Source: Aestuariibaculum marinum (GTDB lineage Bacteria; Bacteroidota; Bacteroidia; Flavobacteriales; Flavobacteriaceae). From it: DNA of 64,000 bases. Shown here piece by piece: positions 34,398-43,807 of the stretch. The first letter of the stretch is position 1. Every line of letters starts with the position of its first letter. The stretch spans positions 430,928-494,927 of the forward strand of contig NZ_JACVXD010000001.1 of assembly GCF_014596975.1 (NCBI RefSeq), given 5' to 3'. Under the pieces are notes generated by a model. The model did not search any database. It saw nothing but the letters and a program-made list of their open reading frames with translations, and was not told the DNA's origin. The position numbers were made by a program, and so were the translations under genes.

Positions 34398-35726
34398 CTA
34401 ATTACTTTCTATGACCTGACCCGCATCTCCATATAAATCAACCTCGCCATCTAACTGAAGGGCAATTACAGTAACGTTTTCATCCTGCACGTGTTCTGGT
34501 AAATCGATGTATAATAAACCTGGCACTTTACTCCAGTATAATTTCCCAACCACATCGGTTTTTAATTTGGTGCCATTACCAACTACCCAAGCACGGTTTA
34601 CTTTATTTTTAAGTCCTTTAATTAATAACGGTCCGTTTGGTTTGTTGTCTACGTACAGATATAAAATGGTTTTATCTTTCGATAAGGCCGAATAACCATT
34701 AAAATGCCCGAATGGAATTCCTGCACGTGTTCCATAAATGGCAGCAGCATGCTTGTTCGTCCATTTTCCTAATCCTTTCAAGATTTCAACTTGCTCCTCT
34801 GGAATAGTTCCATCCGCTTTAGGACCTATATCTAAAAGTAGATTACCTCCCATATTAATACAGTCCACAAAAATGCGAATGATTTGATTTAAGCTCTTGT
34901 ATTTGGTGTCGTTTGGTTGATAGCCCCAGGAATTGTTCATAGTCATGCATAATTCCCAGTATTTATCTTTTGGTTTATTTACAGGCACACCTTGCTCTGG
35001 CGTAGCGTAATCGCCGTAACCTTGTAGTCTTGAATTGATGATGGTCGAAGGGGTTTCTTTGAATAAAAGCTCACGAATTTCTTTAGCTTTCCATTTTTCT
35101 GCTTTCTGCTCCCAATCACCATCAAACCAATATAAATCCGGATCGTAAGCTGTTAATTCTTTTAATTGACCGAAATTAAACTTGGTAAATTTATTCCAAC
35201 GTTTATCATCTTCTTTATAACGTTTTTCATTTCTTAAGAAGTTTGGATAATCAGGATAAGACCAATCTAACAAAGAATAATACAACCCTAATTTTAAGCC
35301 TTCCTTACGAACCGCTTTTGCAAAAGGTGTGATTAAATCTTTTTTCGCTGGGGTTTTATCAATTACATTTAAATCGCCCTGTTTGGTATTCCATAAAGCT
35401 ACACCATCATGATGTTTTGTAGTGATTACCGTGTATTTTGCGCCACTTTCTTTAATTAATTTTGCCCAGTATTCAGGATCATAGTTTTTAGCTGTAAAGC
35501 CATTTAATTGCTTCATATAATCCTCATAGGTGATGTATCCGTTATGAAACGACCAAGATTCGTCGATTCCGTTTACGGCATAGATACCCCAGTGGATAAA
35601 AATACCAAGCTTAGCATCTTTAAACCACGCCATGCGCTCTTCTTTACTTTGCTCTGTTTCCTGCGCTTTAGTTTGAAAACTGAATAATGTCATCAGTAAA
35701 GCTGCAGCTATATAACGTTTCTTCAT
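34398..35726 (-). CDS. GH29 alpha-L-fucosidase
   Basis: Second GH29 enzyme, 442 aa, with signal peptide (1-22). Seen: GIFIHWGIYAVNGIDESW (41-58), TTKHHDGVALW (102-112), nucleophile Asp202 in YDPDLYWFDGDWEQ and C-terminal beta-sandwich. Its Trp/Phe-rich loop (SWSFHNGYITYEDY) differs clearly from the first GH29 gene, so the two probably cleave different fucosyl linkages. Third member at 54096 is more distant still. Start codon is supported by signal peptide. It starts 25 nt after the GH20 stop. Confidence 0.92.
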   Translation of the reverse strand: MKKRYIAAALLMTLFSFQTKAQETEQSKEERMAWFKDAKLGIFIHWGIYAVNGIDESWSFHNGYITYEDYMKQLNGFTAKNYDPEYWAKLIKESGAKYTVITTKHHDGVALWNTKQGDLNVIDKTPAKKDLITPFAKAVRKEGLKLGLYYSLLDWSYPDYPNFLRNEKRYKEDDKRWNKFTKFNFGQLKELTAYDPDLYWFDGDWEQKAEKWKAKEIRELLFKETPSTIINSRLQGYGDYATPEQGVPVNKPKDKYWELCMTMNNSWGYQPNDTKYKSLNQIIRIFVDCINMGGNLLLDIGPKADGTIPEEQVEILKGLGKWTNKHAAAIYGTRAGIPFGHFNGYSALSKDKTILYLYVDNKPNGPLLIKGLKNKVNRAWVVGNGTKLKTDVVGKLYWSKVPGLLYIDLPEHVQDENVTVIALQLDGEVDLYGDAGQVIESN

Positions 35727-35751
35727 TTTAAGTTTATCTTTTAAAGTCTAA

Positions 35752-38079
35752 TTAGTTTACCAATATTTCATCAACAAATAGCCAAACCCCGCCACCTCTT
35801 GGATTTTTTTCTAAAGCTTTTGCTCTCACTTTTACAAACCTTGCAGATTGTTCAGGGAAATTCACCGCAAAATCTTTTTTAGATACTTTTGAAGCTTGCG
35901 CATATGGTCTTGTTGTTTCTCCTATTTTTTCGAAAACTTTACCATCATTAGATATCGATACTTCAACAGCCACAGGAAAATAAATACCTGCCTTCTGGCT
36001 TTCTAAAGTTCCAACCGCCACATTACTAATTTCATTTTCATTTTCTAAATTGATTACCACTTCCATATCGGTTAACCAACCTTGCCATTGTCCGTCATGG
36101 AAATTTTGCGAGCCGCGTAATGCATTATCCAAAGTGGTTGCTCCAGTACCTTTATAAGCATTGCTATACTGCGTATTGTAGGTAACTTTTTTTCCTATGG
36201 CTTTATGAAATTTAATCGTGTCTACATAAGTGATTCCAACAGGTTTTTCATCTTTGAATAAAGATGCCTTTAAAATTGTAGTTTCTTTAATCTGAAACGT
36301 ATCAGTGTACTTCTGTGCACTTTCATTTAAGTCCGCAGTTCCTAACACATATCGAATATCTGGATTTGGAAATTCATTTTTAAGGGATAAATTAACTGCT
36401 TGATTAATAGAATCGAAGGAATATGCAGGCCTTAGAGTATAAGCACTTTTCGCATAATTGATATCTAAATCCTTATAACGCTCAAACATCATTTCCATTC
36501 GGCGTGAAAAATCTTCCCAGTTACGAGATTCCTTAGTACTCCATAAAGCTTCAGACATGGCTGCCAATCTCGGGAAGATCATATATTCAGACTGATCTGT
36601 AGTTGGTAAATATTCCGCCCATAAATTTGCCTGACCACCTAAAACATGCTTCGCTTCTTCGGGAGTCATTTCATCTGCAACCGGATCGAATTCGTATACC
36701 TTACTTAAAGGTGTATAAGCCGTAAATGCTGTTGGTTCGTATTCCTGAGGCCCTTGATAATAATCAAAATAACAATGAGATGTTGGTGTCATAATCACGT
36801 CATGTCCTTGCTTGGCAGCTTCAATACCTGGTTTGTTACCTCTCCAGCTCATCACCGTAGCTTCCGGAGCAAGACCACCTTCAATAATTTCATCCCAACC
36901 TATTAGTTGTTTACCTTTCGAGTTGATGTATTTTTCCATACGTTTTACAAAATAACTTTGTAATTCATCAACATCTTTTAAACCTTCCTCTTTAACACGT
37001 TTTTGACAGTGCGGACAGATTTTCCAATTGGTTTTGGTGGCTTCGTCACCTCCAATATGAATATATTTTGATGGGAAAATGGTCATGACTTCATCCAATA
37101 CATTCTCTAAAAACTCGAAGGTACTATCCTTTCCTGCACAATAAATATCTGTGATTGGCCAAAGTCCACCAGAAGGTACTCCAATTTCCTGATTAAAACA
37201 CGCTAATTCTGGGTAAGACGCTATTGCACTCGACACGTGAGCCGGCATTTCAATTTCAGGAATCACCTCTATATTTTTAGACGCGGCATAAGCAACGATA
37301 TCTTTTAATTCTTCCTGAGTTAAAAAACCGCCGTAAGTTCCTTTAACACCATGTAGATTTTTATCGCGGTTGTGCCAGAATTTATCTTCCTGATCGACGC
37401 GCCATGCGCCAACTTCGGTTAATTTTGGATATTTCTTGATTTCTATTCGCCACCCTTGATCGTCGACTAAATGCAAATGCAACACATTCATTTTATGCAT
37501 CGCTAAACGATCAATCGTTTGCTTAATATAATCACTGTCGAAAAAATGGCGCGATAAATCAAGCATTAATCCACGATATTGAAAACGTGGTTCATCTTTA
37601 ATCGAAACATTAGGAACAATCCAATCTTGATTTGCTACTAAAGAAGTATTCTCGATTGTTGTTGGCAGTAATTGTCTAAGCGTTTCAATACCATACAGAA
37701 AACCAGCAGCCCCTTTGGATTTTATAATTATTCCTTTTGAATCTGCATCTAACTCATAAGCTTCGGGTTTCAGATTAGCATCTGTTACGAATTGGACATA
37801 ATTTTTTGAAGGCGCTTCATTTACAATTTCAGGAGTAAATCCTGCAGCCGTTTTTAATTTATTAATTAAAACCTCTAAAGCCGCTTTCTGACTTTCATCT
37901 TCAATAATAAATTGCGTGTTCTCGTTTATCTCAAATCCACCTTGATTCAAGGTTAATTCAACAGGTTTTGGAATGATTTGAATATCCGCTTCTGTGAAAT
38001 TTACCTGGTTCGACTGGCACGATGCCAACATCAGTCCAAGTCCTAAAAGCAATATTTTTGATTGACTAAATTTTATCAT
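35752..38079 (-). CDS. GH20 beta-N-acetylhexosaminidase lipoprotein
   Basis: Exo-beta-hexosaminidase using substrate-assisted catalysis, removing terminal beta-GlcNAc from antennae. Lipobox Cys21 (MLASC), GH20b-like N-terminal domain (about 30-155), barrel domain with GLMLDLSRHFF, LHLVDDQGWRIEI, catalytic Asp345-Glu346 in HIGGDEATK, and a C-terminal part (about 570-775) with a chitobiase-type segment and a discoidin (F5/8C-like) domain ending RFVKVRAKALEKNPRGGGVW. Length 775 aa is typical for Bacteroidota enzymes. Surface or periplasmic face; neighbours are GH29 and glycosylasparaginase. Confidence 0.95.
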   Translation of the reverse strand: MIKFSQSKILLLGLGLMLASCQSNQVNFTEADIQIIPKPVELTLNQGGFEINENTQFIIEDESQKAALEVLINKLKTAAGFTPEIVNEAPSKNYVQFVTDANLKPEAYELDADSKGIIIKSKGAAGFLYGIETLRQLLPTTIENTSLVANQDWIVPNVSIKDEPRFQYRGLMLDLSRHFFDSDYIKQTIDRLAMHKMNVLHLHLVDDQGWRIEIKKYPKLTEVGAWRVDQEDKFWHNRDKNLHGVKGTYGGFLTQEELKDIVAYAASKNIEVIPEIEMPAHVSSAIASYPELACFNQEIGVPSGGLWPITDIYCAGKDSTFEFLENVLDEVMTIFPSKYIHIGGDEATKTNWKICPHCQKRVKEEGLKDVDELQSYFVKRMEKYINSKGKQLIGWDEIIEGGLAPEATVMSWRGNKPGIEAAKQGHDVIMTPTSHCYFDYYQGPQEYEPTAFTAYTPLSKVYEFDPVADEMTPEEAKHVLGGQANLWAEYLPTTDQSEYMIFPRLAAMSEALWSTKESRNWEDFSRRMEMMFERYKDLDINYAKSAYTLRPAYSFDSINQAVNLSLKNEFPNPDIRYVLGTADLNESAQKYTDTFQIKETTILKASLFKDEKPVGITYVDTIKFHKAIGKKVTYNTQYSNAYKGTGATTLDNALRGSQNFHDGQWQGWLTDMEVVINLENENEISNVAVGTLESQKAGIYFPVAVEVSISNDGKVFEKIGETTRPYAQASKVSKKDFAVNFPEQSARFVKVRAKALEKNPRGGGVWLFVDEILVN

Positions 38080-38102
38080 CTTAAATTAGTTTGTGTCTTC
38101 TT

Positions 38103-39119
38103 TTATTTATCCCAGGTCATTTTAAATTTCGAATCTTCCATTCTATTTCCATTAGCTTCATCGTAAACTGCATAATTAAACCCAGATCTTAAACTATAAC
38201 CACCATATTCACCGGCCTTATTTATAGCTATAAATCCTACCTGTAAATATTCCATATCCTGATGGTTCTTATGTTTGTCGTAAATACGTTCTACAATCTC
38301 TTTACAAGCTTCATCAGGTGATTTACCTTGACGCATTAACTCAACAACCATAGCACTTCCTGCTGTTCTTATAACTGCTTCACCAAGTCCTGTAGCAGCG
38401 GCAGCTCCGACTTCATTATCTAAAAATAATCCAGCACCTATGATTGGGGAATCTCCTACGCGTCCGTGCATTTTCCAAGCCGCACCACTGGTTGTACAAC
38501 CACCCGTAATGTCACCATTTTCATCAATCACCAACATGCTTATGGTATCGTGATTTTCAATATTAATGACTGGTTGATATTTTGATTTTTCTAACCAGTT
38601 TTTCCAGTCTTTATCAGAGGCTTCTGTTAACAAATTTTCTTCTTCAAAACCTTGCTCCTTAGCAAACTGTAAGGCGCCTGCGCCAGTTAACATAACATGA
38701 GGCGTATTTTCTAATACTTTTTGTGCCACAGCAATGGGATGCTTTATATTTTGAAGAAAGGATACCGATCCACAATCACTATTAGAATCCATTATACAAG
38801 CATCTAAAGTCACTTTTCCTTCTCGGTCTGGATAACCACCATAACCAACGCTTCTCACTTTTGGATCTGCTTCAGGAATTCCAACCCCAGCAACAATAGC
38901 GTCTAAACCAGATTTACCAGATTTTAGTAATTTCCATGCTTCTTCGTTAGCTGGTAATCCATGATTCCAAGTAGAAATAATTAAAGGTTTAGTTCCTTTT
39001 TTATCGTCAGAAACAGCAGCCGAAACCACTGATTTTGTTTCTTCTTTACAGCTTAAAAGTGCACTCACTCCTAATGTTCCTAATGCTGCGTTTTTAATAA
39101 AATGTCTTCTGTCTCCCAT
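38103..39119 (-). CDS. N4-(beta-N-acetylglucosaminyl)-L-asparaginase (glycosylasparaginase)
   Basis: Ntn-hydrolase that splits the GlcNAc-Asn bond left after an endoglycosidase has removed an N-glycan. From the Met at 39119: twin-arginine-type signal (DRRHFIKN, residues 3-10) with hydrophobic stretch and Cys24 (LLSC), precursor alpha chain, autocleavage site Asp191-Thr192 (ENHDTISM), GGCTTSGAAWKMHGRVGDSPIIGAG and TGLGEAVIRTAG. Thr192 becomes the nucleophile. 338 aa. An upstream open frame to 39200 overlaps the GH92 gene and has no signal features, so it is rejected. A Tat signal fits export of a folded enzyme. Its presence is the best single marker that the locus acts on N-glycans. Confidence 0.94.
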   Translation of the reverse strand: MGDRRHFIKNAALGTLGVSALLSCKEETKSVVSAAVSDDKKGTKPLIISTWNHGLPANEEAWKLLKSGKSGLDAIVAGVGIPEADPKVRSVGYGGYPDREGKVTLDACIMDSNSDCGSVSFLQNIKHPIAVAQKVLENTPHVMLTGAGALQFAKEQGFEEENLLTEASDKDWKNWLEKSKYQPVINIENHDTISMLVIDENGDITGGCTTSGAAWKMHGRVGDSPIIGAGLFLDNEVGAAAATGLGEAVIRTAGSAMVVELMRQGKSPDEACKEIVERIYDKHKNHQDMEYLQVGFIAINKAGEYGGYSLRSGFNYAVYDEANGNRMEDSKFKMTWDK

Positions 39120-39129
39120 GTTCTCAATA

Positions 39130-41370
39130 TTATTTATATACCTGTGACGATATTGCCATAGTGTACGTTTGGTTTTTATTTGGTTGAGGCCCCATAACAA
39201 ATTGTAAGGTTCCTCCTTGTATAATGTCTTTGTGTTCTATATAACTTTTTGAAATTTCCCTTCCGTTTAAAGTTATAGATTGAATGTATTTGTTTTCCGC
39301 GGTGTTATTTTCAGCTTCAATTGTAAAATTTTTTCCCGATTCTAAGTGAATAATGGCTTTATCGAAAATAGGCGAACCAAAAGCGTAAACACCCTGAGCA
39401 GGATTTACCGGATAAAACCCTAAAGCACTAAATACATACCAAGACGACATTTGTCCGCAGTCTTCATTTCCGCAATGGCCATCTGGTGTATTTTTATATT
39501 GTGTTTCTAAAATGGTTCTGATAATTTCTTGTGTTTTTTCAGGCTTACCGATGTAATTATACAAGTATCCAACATGATGACTTGGCTCATTACCGTGGAC
39601 ATATTGACCTATCATACCCGTGCTAAAAATAGGTAATTTGTCGGTAGTTAACGGGTAAAAACTAAACATAGAATCCAGTTTTTTTTCAAATCGCTCAGTA
39701 CCAACTTCTTTTATCAAACCCTCAATGTTTTGGGGTACTGACCACATATATTGCCAAGCATTACTCTCGCAATAATAGGGTGTGTATTCTTTAGGAATGA
39801 AGTTTTCTATAAAAGTCCCATCTTCATTTTTTGGACGTAAAAAAGTACTTTTTGAATCGTATAAATTTCTCCAATTTTCAGAACGATTTAGGAAATACTC
39901 GTAATCTTCTGTTTTATTTAAAGCTTTGGCAAATTGTGCGACACACCAATCGTTATATGCATATTCCAAGGTTTTTGAAACTGACCAGTTTTCATGATGC
40001 TCATCAACTGGAATATAGCCTAATGTTTTATAATCATCTAATTGACGAGCATCGACCACAGAACTTAATTTACAGGCTTCGTAAGCTAAATTTTCATCAA
40101 ACCCGTTAATGCCTTTAAAATAAGCATCAACAATAACAGGGATCGCATGATTACCAATCATCATATTGGTTTCATTCCCTTGCATAGACCAAACCGGTAA
40201 CAATCCGGTTTCCTTATAATGAGCCAACAAGGAATTAATCATATCCGAAACCCTATCAGGATGCATTATGGTATACAATGGATGCGCTGCGCGATAGGTG
40301 TCCCATAACGAAAAGGTATCGTAACGATTAAAGCCTGAAGTTGTCATAACACTATCATTAGCACCTTTGTATTCGTTATTGTAATCACTCAATAAAGTCG
40401 GTGCTAACATAGATTGATACAACATTGTGTAAAAAATATGCTTCTTTGTTTCATCGGTAGTGAATACTTCTATTTTTTCTAGTTGTTGTTCCCAAACCTG
40501 GTTCGCTTGCTCTTTATACTCCTCAAAATTGAAATGAGGCGCTTCGTTCTCCAAAGATTTATGAGCACCATCCAAACTTGCTGTCGATAACCCTGTTTTT
40601 AAAATGATGACATCATTGTCCTCTGTTTTATAATTAAGAATGATTTTTGTATTCTTTCCTACAGCCTCACTTTCAACTAAAGAATCGTTTAAAAATAACT
40701 GATAGGACTGAAATGGTTTATACACCTGGATTTCAAAATACACACGCTGATCTTTAGCCCATCCTGTAGATTTTCGATAACCTTGAAGAGTACTGTCGTT
40801 TAAAACTTTTATATATGTATCTGTAGGTGCATCCCAATTAAGCGCATAACCTAAATCGATATGAATTTGTGATAATGTATCTTTTGGAAAGGTATATTTA
40901 TGAATACCTGTTCTTTGAGTAGCTGTTAATTCTGCCTTGATACCATAATCTAATAAATTGACTTCATAATATCCCGGAGAGGCTGATTCCTGTTCGTGAG
41001 AAAAACTTGAAAACGGCTTGTAATTATTCGCTTCAATACGTTTGTTAAAACGGCTATTGGTTGGCATCACTAAAATATCGTATAAATCGCCAGCTCCAGT
41101 TCCAGACAAGTGGGTATGTGAAAAGCCTGAAATAATAGAATCCTGATAAAAATACCCTGCAATTCTGTCCCAACCAGGAATACCAATATCTGGACTCAAT
41201 TGTACCATTCCGAAAGGCACAGTAGCTCCTGGATACGTATTACCAGGACCATCTGTACCTATATAGGGGTTCACATACTGTGTGAGTTTTTTATGAATTA
41301 CATCATCAGTCTGTTTGCAATTCACTAAAAGCATTGCACAAACTGAAAATATGTAAACTCCAAACTTCAT
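39130..41370 (-). CDS. GH92 alpha-mannosidase lipoprotein (alpha-1,2-type motif)
   Basis: GH92 exo-alpha-mannosidase, lipobox Cys18 (LLVNC). Landmarks: QYVNPYIGTDGPGNTYPGATVPFGM, FSLWDTYRAAHPLYTIMHP, HGNEPSHHVGYLYNYIG and HCGNEDCGQMSSWYVFSALGFYPVNP. The HGNEPSHH block contains the His-Glu pair associated with alpha-1,2-mannosidase specificity in characterised family members, so this enzyme may trim high-mannose arms. 746 aa. It starts 9 nt after the GHL10-like gene and ends 10 nt before the glycosylasparaginase start, so it is within one transcript. Confidence 0.94.
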   Translation of the reverse strand: MKFGVYIFSVCAMLLVNCKQTDDVIHKKLTQYVNPYIGTDGPGNTYPGATVPFGMVQLSPDIGIPGWDRIAGYFYQDSIISGFSHTHLSGTGAGDLYDILVMPTNSRFNKRIEANNYKPFSSFSHEQESASPGYYEVNLLDYGIKAELTATQRTGIHKYTFPKDTLSQIHIDLGYALNWDAPTDTYIKVLNDSTLQGYRKSTGWAKDQRVYFEIQVYKPFQSYQLFLNDSLVESEAVGKNTKIILNYKTEDNDVIILKTGLSTASLDGAHKSLENEAPHFNFEEYKEQANQVWEQQLEKIEVFTTDETKKHIFYTMLYQSMLAPTLLSDYNNEYKGANDSVMTTSGFNRYDTFSLWDTYRAAHPLYTIMHPDRVSDMINSLLAHYKETGLLPVWSMQGNETNMMIGNHAIPVIVDAYFKGINGFDENLAYEACKLSSVVDARQLDDYKTLGYIPVDEHHENWSVSKTLEYAYNDWCVAQFAKALNKTEDYEYFLNRSENWRNLYDSKSTFLRPKNEDGTFIENFIPKEYTPYYCESNAWQYMWSVPQNIEGLIKEVGTERFEKKLDSMFSFYPLTTDKLPIFSTGMIGQYVHGNEPSHHVGYLYNYIGKPEKTQEIIRTILETQYKNTPDGHCGNEDCGQMSSWYVFSALGFYPVNPAQGVYAFGSPIFDKAIIHLESGKNFTIEAENNTAENKYIQSITLNGREISKSYIEHKDIIQGGTLQFVMGPQPNKNQTYTMAISSQVYK

Positions 41371-41379
41371 CAGGTACGA

Positions 41380-42495
41380 TTATAAATTAGCTTTTGTCGT
41401 TTTTATAGTTTCAAAAAATTCGTCTGAAATCGCATTACCATCGAAAAAAGAAACCCCTTTTGCTCCATTTTCTTTAGCGTATAAAATAGCCTGTTTTAAA
41501 CCTTCAGTGGTTTTAAAATCAGGAATATAAATTCCTGTGTTCAATGATATCCCTTCACTTTCAGTATCATTTACACCCTGCTTGGTTGCATAACCAATCC
41601 AGTCTACTTCTTCGTTGTAAAATCCATGGTAAATCATTGGGTAAACTTCATCAATATCCCATTTATCCCAACGCTGACGCACCATGTGATCCGCTATTTC
41701 AGGGTATGGAAACACGGCGGCTGTTAATATTTTATTGTTACTGTGAGCAATTTTATAAGCATCATCTACCACCGATTTAATAGCGTTTAATCTGAAGTTT
41801 TTCCACTCCATATCAATCGCCGTATTTTTACTTTCTAAAGGATTTTTATGATGGATTTTTTCAAACTCGCTAATACAAACATCGCAATAACAAAAGTCGT
41901 ATTCAGGTAATTCTTCATCCTGAACTAAATCGTATTTTGGTAATAGTCCGATTGGTAAAAAGATATCCGGAAAACGAATATAATCTAAGTGGACGCTTTC
42001 CACTCCTTCAACTTTTGCCAAACCTTCCACTAAACCTAAAATATGATTTCGAGATTCTTTTCTTGTCGGGCATAACCACTGATAATACCCTACATAAGGA
42101 CGCGTATCAAAGCACGATTTTCCTTCTCTACTTACCTGATACCATTCTGGATGTTGCAGAGCAATAGTATCTCCCGGACGGTTTACTGCCATAATCCAGG
42201 CATGCACTCGTAACCCTTTTTCCTTAGCTAACGGCACTAATCGCTCTAATAACTTAGGGTCGGTTCCGGTGTTAATTAACACTTCATCTATACCGCCATT
42301 GCTGTATTTTTCAAATTCCTTAAGGTATTCTTCATCCGATTTTTTGTCGTTTGCGGTTGTCCAAACACCAAATTCGAAAGCTTCTTTTTTAGGTTCAGGA
42401 GAATCAACTTCAGCAATAGCCCCCTCTTTTTTTTGATCTCCACATGATATAAAGAGTAACACCAAAGCAGTTATTAGTAAGTATTTTGTTTTCAT
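41380..42495 (-). CDS. GHL10-like putative glycoside hydrolase lipoprotein
   Basis: A 371-aa lipoprotein (Cys18, FISC) with a (beta/alpha)8-type hydrolase signature of the GHL10/DUF187-like group: FGVWTTANDKKSDEEYL, AKEKGLRVHAWIMAVN, and VESVHLDYIRFPD with a candidate catalytic Asp, then a Cys cluster FCYCDVCISEFEK (C-x-C-x2-C) typical of the group. The last part DEVYPMIYHGFYNEE and GAKGVSFFDGNAI completes the barrel. The group has no established substrate to my knowledge. It sits between the GH18 and GH92 genes in the N-glycan operon, so a role in cleaving the same glycan is inferred. Could be a novel family member with a linkage the other enzymes do not cover. Confidence 0.75.
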   Translation of the reverse strand: MKTKYLLITALVLLFISCGDQKKEGAIAEVDSPEPKKEAFEFGVWTTANDKKSDEEYLKEFEKYSNGGIDEVLINTGTDPKLLERLVPLAKEKGLRVHAWIMAVNRPGDTIALQHPEWYQVSREGKSCFDTRPYVGYYQWLCPTRKESRNHILGLVEGLAKVEGVESVHLDYIRFPDIFLPIGLLPKYDLVQDEELPEYDFCYCDVCISEFEKIHHKNPLESKNTAIDMEWKNFRLNAIKSVVDDAYKIAHSNNKILTAAVFPYPEIADHMVRQRWDKWDIDEVYPMIYHGFYNEEVDWIGYATKQGVNDTESEGISLNTGIYIPDFKTTEGLKQAILYAKENGAKGVSFFDGNAISDEFFETIKTTKANL

Positions 42496-42554
42496 AAGTT
42501 GTTGTTAGTCGTTTGTTGTTTTATTGCCTTTTGTCTATCTCTAGACGTTTGTTG

Positions 42555-43715
42555 TTATTCCATACCCTTAAACAATGCGTTTAATAATTCTTGATTTTTA
42601 TCCAAGCTATATTCCCAAAACATAGCGCCACCAAGACCTTTTTCTTTTATAAACTTTGTTTTAGCATCTATTTCTTTAGGGGTTTCCCATGAAATAAAAA
42701 TGCTGTCTTTTGCATTCCATAAATAGGACGCTTTAGCAGATTCATCATATAACTTTTCGAAATCTCCTGATTTCATTTTTTCAACAATATCCCAATAAGG
42801 AATAATCATTCCTGTTGACATAGCTGATTGATAATAACCGTTATTTTCAGGGTTTACTTTCTCCCACATTCTTCCGTAAAAAGGAATTCCCATAATTAAT
42901 TTATTTGCAGGAACACCTGCATTTAAATGTCTTTCAATGGCCTGTAATCCACTATTACCTTCGTATTTATCCTGTTTTGTTGGGTATAAATTGGCATGAT
43001 GCCCTGTTTGGTAAAACCACCCATGATAATAATCGTAGCACATCACGTTAATAAAATCTAGGTATTCCTGAGCTTTACCTAACTCGGTATGGTCTATATA
43101 AGCCTGATTCGATCCAGTTGCAATAGTTAATAAATAATGCCTCTGATCTTTTTTTCCCTGCGCTTCTAATGCCACACGAATGGCTTTAAGAAGTAATGTG
43201 AAATTCTGTTTGTCTTCTGGGCGAAACGCATTGTCTTCCCCACGCTGTCCAGGGTATTCCCAATCTAAATCCACACCATCAAAATCGTGCTTTTTCATTA
43301 GCTTCACACAGGCTTCTGCAAACTTATTTCTGGATGCCTCAAAGGCAGCCACATGTGAAAACTCATTAGACCAAACCCAGCCACCAACAGAATACAACAC
43401 TTTTAAATCTTTATTTTTAGACTTAAGCGCTATTAAACTTGCTATTTTACTGGAATCGACCTCTAACTCAAACTTCGGCTTACCATCTACTATATTTGCA
43501 AAGGCATAATTTATATGTGTCAACTTTGATGCATCAACTTTTGCTGGATCGAAATCCTCGTAACCCGCAACGTAGCCTATTAATTTAAAATTCTCAACTG
43601 GTGTTGCTTTTAATTCCTTCTTATTTTTACAACCAAAAATAGTAGCACCTACCAAAAGATACACTCCTATTTTTAAGATTCTAAATTTTATATTTACTAA
43701 GCTTAATTGAAACAT
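42555..43715 (-). CDS. GH18 endo-beta-N-acetylglucosaminidase/chitinase-like lipoprotein
   Basis: GH18 enzyme cleaving beta-1,4 GlcNAc-GlcNAc bonds with substrate assistance. Lipobox Cys29 (FGC), barrel beginning GYVAGYEDFDP, SVGGWVWS (109-116), the catalytic motif DGVDLDWE at 146-153 with acid Glu153, and QAYIDHTE/INVMCYDYYHGW later. The sequence is closer to chitinases than to the short EndoH type. In this locus it most likely hydrolyses the chitobiose core of N-glycans, leaving GlcNAc-Asn for the glycosylasparaginase. 386 aa; an alternative inner start would shorten the N-terminal stretch before the signal, which is unusually long. Surface anchored. Confidence 0.9.
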   Translation of the reverse strand: MFQLSLVNIKFRILKIGVYLLVGATIFGCKNKKELKATPVENFKLIGYVAGYEDFDPAKVDASKLTHINYAFANIVDGKPKFELEVDSSKIASLIALKSKNKDLKVLYSVGGWVWSNEFSHVAAFEASRNKFAEACVKLMKKHDFDGVDLDWEYPGQRGEDNAFRPEDKQNFTLLLKAIRVALEAQGKKDQRHYLLTIATGSNQAYIDHTELGKAQEYLDFINVMCYDYYHGWFYQTGHHANLYPTKQDKYEGNSGLQAIERHLNAGVPANKLIMGIPFYGRMWEKVNPENNGYYQSAMSTGMIIPYWDIVEKMKSGDFEKLYDESAKASYLWNAKDSIFISWETPKEIDAKTKFIKEKGLGGAMFWEYSLDKNQELLNALFKGME

Positions 43716-43807
43716 CTATTACTTAATTTCCTTACTTCAACATTAAGGTTCTTTTATATTTATACGTGTGATTTTTATTGAACCCTGCTATTATATTTAA
43801 CGTATTT

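Noticed and set aside
37537..37546. Another exact GTCGAAAAAA, inside the GH20 coding sequence.
   Set aside because: It lies deep in an open reading frame and encodes conserved protein; treated as chance and listed to keep the motif claim honest.
39120..39200. Extended N-terminus of the glycosylasparaginase back to 39200.
   Set aside because: It overlaps the GH92 coding region by 71 nt and puts a twin-arginine signal in the middle of the protein; the Met at 39119 starts exactly at that signal.
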